NCBI GenBank assembly: GCA_016721115.1
Contig: JADKIW010000001.1
Span: 3,921,501 to 3,985,500, forward strand
Reading direction: 5' to 3'
DNA from: Candidatus Defluviilinea proxima
GTDB taxonomy: Bacteria; Chloroflexota; Anaerolineae; Anaerolineales; Villigracilaceae
Length of the DNA: 64,000 nucleotides
Positions 58,739 through 64,000 of this stretch are shown piece by piece. Position numbers and translations under genes: made by a program. Positions within the stretch are counted from its first letter, which is position 1. The number at the start of each line of letters is the position of its first letter. The notes under the pieces were generated by a model. That model did no database searches. It worked only from the letters and a program-made list of their open reading frames with translations, and had not been told where the DNA came from.

Positions 58739-59155
58739 ATGAGATTCAAAGACCTGAGTCAAGAAGCCGTTCAAAGTCAATGGAGAAAGTGGAGGAATGT
58801 CATCCGTGACGTCCTCGTTGAATACAACGAAAATGCTTTTCACGGAAGAGGTTCGATCCAGGAAAATGCCTTCAAAGAAAGAACCTACCTGTTATTAGAA
58901 ACGAAGCGGGAATGCCTATATGTTTTCCCTATACCGGGGAACACGTTAATTTTCAGACTCTATCAACATAAACTTCCCAAAGAGGATTTGAAGTCATCTT
59001 TTGGAAAACCTCACGAAGAAGATCTCATCGGAACATTTGGCTTAGGCATCGGAGGGGTCGAAGCCGATGACACAGATGTCAAAAAAGCCATCAGGCTATA
59101 TCTAAAAAGTGTTCTAAGAACTGTGCACAAGAACTATTGGTTAAAGTCAGCGTAA
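58739..59155 (+). CDS. hypothetical protein
   Basis: A 138-residue soluble protein of mixed composition. An N-terminal basic/aromatic helix (W-R-K-W-R) is followed by strand-like segments (T-Y-L-L-L-E-T, Y-V-F-P-I-P-G) and a helix at the end. No family recognised, no signal peptide. It ends 17 bp before a terminator and may be transcribed with the TIR gene, 140 bp upstream. Confidence 0.5.
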   Translation: MRFKDLSQEAVQSQWRKWRNVIRDVLVEYNENAFHGRGSIQENAFKERTYLLLETKRECLYVFPIPGNTLIFRLYQHKLPKEDLKSSFGKPHEEDLIGTFGLGIGGVEADDTDVKKAIRLYLKSVLRTVHKNYWLKSA

Positions 59156-59172
59156 GAATATATCTCTAAACA

Positions 59173-59202
59173 AAAAAGCCCCGTCAAATGACGGGGCTTT
59201 TC
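59173..59202. terminator. intrinsic terminator
   Basis: AAAAAGCCCCGTC and GACGGGGCTTTT pair around AAAT. Between the convergent hypothetical and pilin genes. Confidence 0.88.
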
Positions 59203-59218
59203 GTTTCCTTCTCGTGAA

Positions 59219-59371
59219 TTACACGGTGAGGGAGTTGTTGATGGAGCTGAAGGTGTTACCGATCTTGGGTCCGAGCAAGCGCATGACGGCGATAACGACG
59301 ATGGCGACGAGGGCCAAAATGATAGCGTACTCGACGAGACCTTGACCTTTTTCTTTGGGTGCGAATAACAT
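59219..59371 (-). CDS. Flp family type IVb pilin
   Basis: A 50-residue Flp/Fap pilin. Sequence begins M-L-F-A-P-K-E-K-G-Q-G-L-V-E-Y-A-I-I-L, with the Gly before the Q-G-L-V-E-Y cleavage/assembly motif and the conserved hydrophobic helix after it, then G-P-K-I-G-N-T-F. AAGGAA lies 7-8 bp before the ATG. Normally a pilin for Tad (tight adherence) pili, but no tad genes are in the window, so the assembly machine must be elsewhere. It is too short for most gene finders. Confidence 0.8.
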   Translation of the reverse strand: MLFAPKEKGQGLVEYAIILALVAIVVIAVMRLLGPKIGNTFSSINNSLTV

Positions 59372-59641
59372 GATTTAATTCCTTTCGAATATAAGTTTTT
59401 ACTTGTTTGGAGACCGTCTCCAGAACTATGTTTATTTTATCTGTTACCCCAAAAAATACAAGTGACAAATCACGGAATCGTTTTCATCCTTGTTAGGCTT
59501 ACCAAAACGAAAAGTAGCATTTAGGGAACAAAATAGGCCAATTTCACAGTTAAAGCACATACAAAAGCTCAAATTGTGACCTTTTGGAAAACTACGGTAC
59601 ACAAACAAAACATGTCCATTGACACCCCTCCTTTCATCCAG

Positions 59642-59647
59642 TATAAG
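59642..59647 (+). promoter_or_regulatory. -10 box of a probable leaderless transcript
   Basis: TATAAG, 6 nt before ATG 59654. Confidence 0.45.
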
Positions 59648-59653
59648 TTTCAT

Positions 59654-62062
59654 ATGAAAAATACAACAAAAACGGTCTGGCTGTTGGTCATTCTTGCGCT
59701 TTCAGCATGCCAGGCATTACCCACTCTACCGCCTACCTCCACGCCCACAGCCACCGCCGGACCTACCCCCACGTCGACGCCCCCGCCAACAGCAACACCC
59801 CTGCCAACCCCTGTGCCAGTGGTGCGCGTTGAATCCGGAGATCACGCATTGTTCTATGGTGATTTCGATCAAGCACGCGCACAATACGAAACCGCCTTCA
59901 ACGAATCCACAGACCGCGCTGTGCAAGCCGCCGCGATTTGGGGGCTCGGACGGATGGCGCTGGATCAGGGTCAATACCAAACAGCCATCGACACGCTCAC
60001 AAAGTTGACCGTCGAATACCCCGAGTCCACGTATGCCGCGCGCGCCTATTTTTTGATGGGCCAGGCCTATTACGCGCTCAACCAATTCCCACAATCGGCC
60101 GATGCATACAACACATATCTAACTCGTGTGCCCGGCGTGTTAGATGGATACGTACAGGAATATCGCGGCGATGCGCTTTACCAAACTGCGGACTACACCA
60201 ACGCCATCAACGCCTACACCGCCGCGCTCAACGCCTCACGCCTCGACGATGGCCTGACTCTACAGATCAAAATTGCGCAATCCCGATTCGACTTCGGCGA
60301 CTACGCTGGCGCCTTGACCCTGTTCGATCAAGTCTTCAACACCACCACCAACGATTACACCCGCGCACAAATGGATTATTTCGTTGGCAACACCCATATT
60401 AAACTCGGGCAGACCAGCGAAGCACAGACTCGTTATTTGCACGCCGTACAGAATTATCCGCTTTCAGAGTATGCCTATCTCGCACTCGTCCAACTTGTGG
60501 ATGCGAAGGTCACCGTCAGCGATCTCGACCGTGGACTTGTTGATTACTTCGCAGACCAATATGACATCGCACTGGTCGCCTTAGACCGTTACATCGCAGA
60601 CAACCCTGCGCACGATGGAACCGCATCCTATTACCGCGCGTTGACATTGCGCGATATGCAACGCACACAAGATGCCATCGCCGCCCTTGATAGCTTCATC
60701 AAAACTTATCCATCCCATCCCCGCTGGACAGATGCATGGGAAGAAAAGTCAAACCTGGAATGGATCACTATAGGCAACTATGCCGCAGGAGCGAAAACAC
60801 TTCTTGATTTCGTATCCACAGTTCCAACCTCAGATGCCGCTCCCGATTTCTTGATGAGCGCCGCACGTATCACAGAACGCGATGGCAGGCTCGAAGAAGC
60901 CGCCCAATTATGGGATCGTGTTGCCAACGAATATCCATCAGACGACCAAACACCGGATGCGCTCTTTCTGGCAGGCATCACACGTTTCCGTCTCACAGAT
61001 TACGCAGGCGCACTCGCTTCATTTCAGCGGGATCTGATCCTTTCAACAAAAGCAGAAGACCGTGCGCGAGCTAATTTCTGGATCGGCAAAACACAAACAC
61101 AGATTGGCGATTCCGCTTCAGCAGAAAAATCATGGCAACAGGCACAACTTGCTGATCGCGGTGGCTACTATAGCATGCGCGCTGAAGATATTCTGGCCAA
61201 GAGGGAACCCTTCGCCTCGCCGCCCTCTATCAATCTGGATGTCGACATGAATCAGGAACGTAAAGATGCCGAGGTTTGGGTTCGGATTTCGTTCAAGCTT
61301 CCTCCAGAAACAGACCTTACCGGCCCCGGCGCGCTGGCACAAGACCCACGTTTTATTCGCGGCACAGAGCTATGGGAACTTGGCATGTACGGCGAAGCAC
61401 GTCTTGAATTTGAAGCCTTGAGAGAAGCCGTGAAAACAAATGCCGTTGATAGCTTCCGCCTTGCGAATCATTTATACGATATCGGCTTATATCGCACAGC
61501 CATTTTCGCCGCGCGCGAGGTATTGACCTTAGCAGGGTTAAACGACCAAACCACTTCGCTTGCCGCACCACCATACTTCAATCACATTCGCTACGGGTTG
61601 TATTATCAAGACCTGATCCTCGTAGAAGAAGAACGCTACGGGCTTGATCCGCTCTTCATGTTCAGTGTTATTCGACAGGAAAGTTTGTTCGAAGGGTTTG
61701 TCAGTTCAACAGCCGGGGCGCATGGGTTGATGCAGATCATTCCTGACACCGGCACACAGATCGCGCGAGAACTTGGGTGGCCACTGGGCTTTACACCCAA
61801 AGACCTGTATCGCCCCGTTGTCAGTGTCCGCTTTGGAACGTATTACCTCGATAAGAACCGTGACCTGCTGGGCAATCTTTATGGGAGCCTCGCGGCTTAT
61901 AACGCGGGCCCAGGCAACGCACTCGCCTGGAAAGGACTCGCGGGTGACGACCCCGACCTCTTCCTTGAGATCATCCGTTACAAAGAGACTCGCGATTACA
62001 TTCGATACATTTATGAGATATACAATACATATCGTTCCATATACAGCCCTATGAAGCAATAA
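59654..62062 (+). CDS. TPR lytic transglycosylase lipoprotein
   Basis: An 802-residue lipoprotein. The signal peptide ends in L-S-A-C (about residue 19) and a Thr/Pro-rich linker follows to about 60. Residues 60-600 are helical TPR-like repeats (A-R-A-Q-Y-E-T-A-F, Y-A-A-R-A-Y-F-L-M-G-Q-A). The C-terminal SLT domain has the catalytic Glu in I-R-Q-E-S-L-F near residue 678, G-A-H-G-L-M-Q-I near 693, and A-A-Y-N-A-G-P-G-N near 752. It cleaves murein between MurNAc and GlcNAc outside the membrane. ATG 59654 is preferred over 59576 because it starts the signal peptide. Confidence 0.9.
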   Translation: MKNTTKTVWLLVILALSACQALPTLPPTSTPTATAGPTPTSTPPPTATPLPTPVPVVRVESGDHALFYGDFDQARAQYETAFNESTDRAVQAAAIWGLGRMALDQGQYQTAIDTLTKLTVEYPESTYAARAYFLMGQAYYALNQFPQSADAYNTYLTRVPGVLDGYVQEYRGDALYQTADYTNAINAYTAALNASRLDDGLTLQIKIAQSRFDFGDYAGALTLFDQVFNTTTNDYTRAQMDYFVGNTHIKLGQTSEAQTRYLHAVQNYPLSEYAYLALVQLVDAKVTVSDLDRGLVDYFADQYDIALVALDRYIADNPAHDGTASYYRALTLRDMQRTQDAIAALDSFIKTYPSHPRWTDAWEEKSNLEWITIGNYAAGAKTLLDFVSTVPTSDAAPDFLMSAARITERDGRLEEAAQLWDRVANEYPSDDQTPDALFLAGITRFRLTDYAGALASFQRDLILSTKAEDRARANFWIGKTQTQIGDSASAEKSWQQAQLADRGGYYSMRAEDILAKREPFASPPSINLDVDMNQERKDAEVWVRISFKLPPETDLTGPGALAQDPRFIRGTELWELGMYGEARLEFEALREAVKTNAVDSFRLANHLYDIGLYRTAIFAAREVLTLAGLNDQTTSLAAPPYFNHIRYGLYYQDLILVEEERYGLDPLFMFSVIRQESLFEGFVSSTAGAHGLMQIIPDTGTQIARELGWPLGFTPKDLYRPVVSVRFGTYYLDKNRDLLGNLYGSLAAYNAGPGNALAWKGLAGDDPDLFLEIIRYKETRDYIRYIYEIYNTYRSIYSPMKQ

Positions 62063-62083
62063 AAATTTAAAACACAAACATAA

Positions 62084-62120
62084 AGAGAGCCATCACTGTA
62101 CAGTGACGGCTCTCTGGTTT
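62084..62120. terminator. intrinsic terminator
   Basis: AGAGAGCC-A-TCACTG pairs with CAGTGA-C-GGCTCTCT across TA, with one mismatch, then GGTTTT. It serves the transglycosylase and the convergent DUF167 gene. Confidence 0.85.
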
Positions 62121-62140
62121 TAACTCATGGAAAATATCAG

Positions 62141-62452
62141 TCAGCCAAGATGCGCCAGAATTCGTTGGTGGGCGGTTTCCACATCCATATTCACAACTGA
62201 GATCAACTTATCGCGCCCAGCACCACCTGCAACAATGTCCAATTGCGATTTCGAAACACCGAGGATCTCGGAGAGAAATTCGATCAAAGCATCGTTTGCC
62301 TCGTTATCTGAAGGAGGAGCCGCAAGGCGTACCTTGATCGTTCCATCATCCAGGATCTCCACGATCTCGTTGCGACTGGCGCGCGGAGTCACACGTACAG
62401 CAATGGCAGAGCCTTTTTGTCCATCATGCAGTTTGAATTTTCGATCATTCAT
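62141..62452 (-). CDS. DUF167 family protein (YggU)
   Basis: A 103-residue protein of the DUF167/YggU fold. V-R-V-T-P-R-A-S-R-N-E-I near residue 19, V-R-L-A-A-P-P-S-D-N-E-A-N near 42 and L-S-E-I-L-G-V-S-K-S near 61 are diagnostic. Cytosolic, function unknown, usually beside yggT and yggS as here. Confidence 0.88.
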   Translation of the reverse strand: MNDRKFKLHDGQKGSAIAVRVTPRASRNEIVEILDDGTIKVRLAAPPSDNEANDALIEFLSEILGVSKSQLDIVAGGAGRDKLISVVNMDVETAHQRILAHLG

Positions 62453-62460
62453 TGTTCACC

Positions 62461-62721
62461 TCAGGAAATTGCATATAGAAAATTGATCAACAATTTTGAA
62501 ACAATCTGGATCAATACAATCAAAACCAAAGGACTAAAATCCAACATTCCAACAGGTGGTACGATCCTTCGGATCGGATCCAGTAACGGCCGAACAAGAT
62601 TATCAATGCCTTGTCGCACCGGATGATACGGGTCCATCACATAAGAAAGAAGAACGGATGCGAAAACGATCAAAACATAAATGCTGGACAATGTGTCAAT
62701 GGCTTTTGCAAGTAATATCAC
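62461..62721 (-). CDS. YggT family membrane protein
   Basis: An 86-residue membrane protein with two hydrophobic helices (about 8-30 and 60-80) and the family motif in the linker: D-P-Y-H-P-V-R and L-D-P-I-R-R-I-V-P-P-V-G. Related proteins affect osmotic tolerance and cell-division-linked membrane function. Overlaps yggS by ATGA and is 8 bp before the DUF167 gene. Confidence 0.88.
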   Translation of the reverse strand: MILLAKAIDTLSSIYVLIVFASVLLSYVMDPYHPVRQGIDNLVRPLLDPIRRIVPPVGMLDFSPLVLIVLIQIVSKLLINFLYAIS

Positions 62722-63464
62722 AACGCTTCTTTCTCCGACTTATATCTGCGTGCTCCTACGATAGCCGTTCCTACTCTGACGAGGGTTGCGCCCTCTTCTA
62801 CTGCAACGGTGTAATCTGCGCTCGTACCCATCGAGAGTTCACGCCAATCCGCTTTCGGGAAGGTAGAGGCCAGATGGTCACGTAACAGCCTCAAGCGTAG
62901 AAAGAAGCGGCGCGAGTCTTCAGGGTCAGTTTCCAGCGGAGGCATGGTCATTAACCCGTGAATGCTCAAGTTGGGTAAATCCAAAATGGATTGGATATCG
63001 GGATGTAAGGTATTCCAGAGAGAGTCATTCGATGCATCCCAGCCCGATTTGCTTTCTTCGCCGCCTACATTGAACTCAAGCAGAACAGGAAGGACCCTGC
63101 CGCTTTCTGCGGCGAAACGGTTCAGCCGTTGCGCGAGTTTGAGGCTATCGAGAGAGTGTAAAAGTTCAAAATGTTTGGCCACGAGTTGAGCTTTGCGACT
63201 CTGCACATGGCCGATCATGTGCCATTCTACACCACTTTGAGACGCCAAGGATTGAATTTTCGTGACACCTTCTTCAGGATAATTCTCTCCCAGGATGCGA
63301 ACGCCAGCTTCGATGGCGGCCTGAACCACCTCTAGCGGTTGTGTTTTGGTGACAACGACAAGTTTGATCTCTGCAGGGTTGCGTCCGCTTTTATGCGCGG
63401 CCGTTGCAATCTGGTCAAGGGTGTGTTGATAGTTCTCGCGTATGGAAGTTACAAGGTCGGGCAT
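62718..63464 (-). CDS. PLP homeostasis protein (YggS/PROSC family)
   Basis: A 248-residue single-domain TIM-barrel PLP-binding protein. The PLP Lys is in V-V-V-T-K-T near residue 38, with G-E-N-Y-P-E-E near 60, H-M-I-G-H-V-Q near 84 and S-M-G-T-S-A-D-Y near 205. It buffers pyridoxal phosphate in the cytosol. Start M-P-D-L at 63464 is preferred over 63470 because a TATAAT box then sits exactly 6 nt upstream, as in other leaderless genes here. Confidence 0.9.
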   Translation of the reverse strand: MPDLVTSIRENYQHTLDQIATAAHKSGRNPAEIKLVVVTKTQPLEVVQAAIEAGVRILGENYPEEGVTKIQSLASQSGVEWHMIGHVQSRKAQLVAKHFELLHSLDSLKLAQRLNRFAAESGRVLPVLLEFNVGGEESKSGWDASNDSLWNTLHPDIQSILDLPNLSIHGLMTMPPLETDPEDSRRFFLRLRLLRDHLASTFPKADWRELSMGTSADYTVAVEEGATLVRVGTAIVGARRYKSEKEAL

Positions 63465-63470
63465 GAACAT

Positions 63471-63476
63471 ATTATA
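63471..63476 (-). promoter_or_regulatory. -10 box of a probable leaderless transcript
   Basis: TATAAT on minus, 6 nt before the yggS start at 63464. It overlaps the alternative ATG's upstream side, which argues against that start. Confidence 0.5.
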
Positions 63477-63525
63477 ACCGCCCCTTTTTGCGATTGAGTT
63501 TACGAAAAAACAAGCTTTTAACGCG

Positions 63526-64000
63526 TCAAAGAGGCGGCGCGAGGGAGATCAACGCCCCAAAACGTCCGGTTTTCCCTTTTTCAGCACGGTGCGAGAACCA
63601 GTCTTCGGTATGGCAGGCGGTACAAATACCGGCAAGTTCAACCTGCTTGACACCTGCCCGTTCGAGCAGATATTGATTGGCTTTCCATAGATCAAAATGG
63701 ATTTTTTCGCCGTGCGGCTGAAGGACCAAATCTGAATCTTTCCCAAACAATTGCGTTGCTTGTGAAAACACATTCTCTCCGACTTCGTAGTGGTCAGGTC
63801 CAATGGATGGACCAATGCAGGCGACAACATCTGATGGGAGTGAACCGTATCGCTCTGTCATGGCTCTGACGGTTGCCCCCGCCACATCCCGCACAGTCCC
63901 CTGCCACCCAGCATGGGAAACACCGATCACATTTTTTATGGGATCATGAAACAGAATAGGCACACAATCTGCGAAGCGCATGAAGAGCGTCACTTCAAGA
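63526..64000 (-). CDS. pgeF: purine nucleoside phosphorylase/polyphenol oxidase family (PgeF/YfiH), 5' end beyond the window
   Basis: The C-terminal ~158 residues of a YfiH/LACC1-type protein. Seen: A-D-C-V-P-I-L with the metal Cys, S-H-A-G-W-Q-G-T with the metal His, G-P-S-I-G-P-D-H-Y-E-V-G, and C-T-A-C-H-T-E-D-W-F-S-H near the end. The family binds zinc and acts on purine nucleosides or helps peptidoglycan editing. The reading frame stays open to the window edge, so the N-terminal half lies outside. Last visible gene of the minus-strand yggS/yggT/yggU region. Confidence 0.85.
   Translation of the reverse strand, partial: LEVTLFMRFADCVPILFHDPIKNVIGVSHAGWQGTVRDVAGATVRAMTERYGSLPSDVVACIGPSIGPDHYEVGENVFSQATQLFGKDSDLVLQPHGEKIHFDLWKANQYLLERAGVKQVELAGICTACHTEDWFSHRAEKGKTGRFGALISLAPPL

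Noticed and set aside
1..64000. Integrase, transposase or reverse transcriptase genes in the window
   Set aside because: No frame shows tyrosine or serine recombinase, DDE transposase or RT motifs, so the array and possible variable proteins lack a visible enzyme here.
1..64000. tRNA or rRNA genes
   Set aside because: I saw no convincing cloverleaf with CCA end or rRNA block by eye; a tRNA scan could still find one.

Overview
The window looks like a chromosome segment of a Chloroflexota bacterium, most likely class Anaerolineae. This is inferred from gene content (a coenzyme F420 biosynthesis block, NADPH:F420 reductase, an F420-type LLM oxidoreductase, TPR lytic transglycosylase lipoprotein, TIR-STAND and NACHT-like proteins, Flp pilin) and from abundant short palindromic and 7-bp repeats between genes. 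No rRNA, tRNA, CRISPR array, transposase or integrase was seen.

Region 1 (1-14.7 kb) is accessory DNA. Plus-strand, mostly AT-rich genes sit one by one between 105-157 bp repeats that have the grammar of integron attC sites: an AAC core after each gene (best copies GCCCAAC or GCCTAAC), an internal hairpin, and a GTTRRRY-like core at the end. Seven cassettes lie at 7.4-14.5 kb (two secreted beta-propeller lipoproteins, a small membrane protein, a zinc ribbon, an aldo/keto reductase, a PhzF-like protein, a methyltransferase). An eroded tract with at least two more units lies at 0-3.8 kb. Between them sits a chromosomal unit on the minus strand: a SIMPL-domain protein, a histidine kinase and an OmpR-type regulator. 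The 7.4-14.5 kb array is bounded by a ~125-130 bp direct repeat made of the 5' end of the regulator gene plus its promoter. The regulator operon and the SIMPL gene share an 18-bp direct-repeat operator with the same spacing to the -10 box.

Region 2 (14.7-28 kb) is metabolic: a GlsB-type membrane protein, a D-2-hydroxyacid dehydrogenase, a threonine dehydratase/serine racemase-type enzyme, a frameshifted proline racemase family gene and an ornithine cyclodeaminase family gene on plus. On minus are a Kef-type antiporter with a Usp domain, MoeA, a UbiA-like protein, an AT-rich membrane protein, an aminotransferase, a DinB-like protein, a pteridine-reductase-like SDR and proline dehydrogenase. 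Proline dehydrogenase, the racemase and the cyclodeaminase suggest proline or hydroxyproline breakdown.

Region 3 (28-41 kb) holds a beta-lactamase-fold serine hydrolase, a coiled-coil zinc-ribbon protein, a NACHT-HEAT protein, an SsnA-like amidohydrolase, then the F420 block: fno, cofE, a pyrophosphatase-like gene, a PPOX F420 protein, an FbiB-C-like nitroreductase, cofD, cofC and an LLM oxidoreductase, followed by a CinA amidase and a Ser/Thr kinase. A frameshifted four-helix-bundle (S23) gene flanked by inverted 7-bp repeat tracts interrupts the block.

Region 4 (42-55 kb) is housekeeping: uvrC, a receiver-only regulator, prfA-prmC-tsaC, tsaD, an M24 peptidase and selA, plus a nitroreductase and small membrane proteins. 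Region 5 (53-59 kb) holds a candidate signalling or defence locus: two membrane proteins, a formylglycine-generating-enzyme-like protein lacking the catalytic cysteines, and a TIR-NTPase-TPR protein. Region 6 (59-64 kb) has an orphan Flp pilin, a lytic transglycosylase and the yggU/yggT/yggS/pgeF set on minus.

Three genome-wide habits recur. (a) Short repeats sit inside or at the ends of genes without breaking the frame (cofE, moeA, the TIR-STAND gene, cofD, the nitroreductase). (b) Many genes have a TATAAT-like box 6 to 9 nt before the start codon, suggesting leaderless mRNAs. (c) Intrinsic terminators are frequent and well formed.
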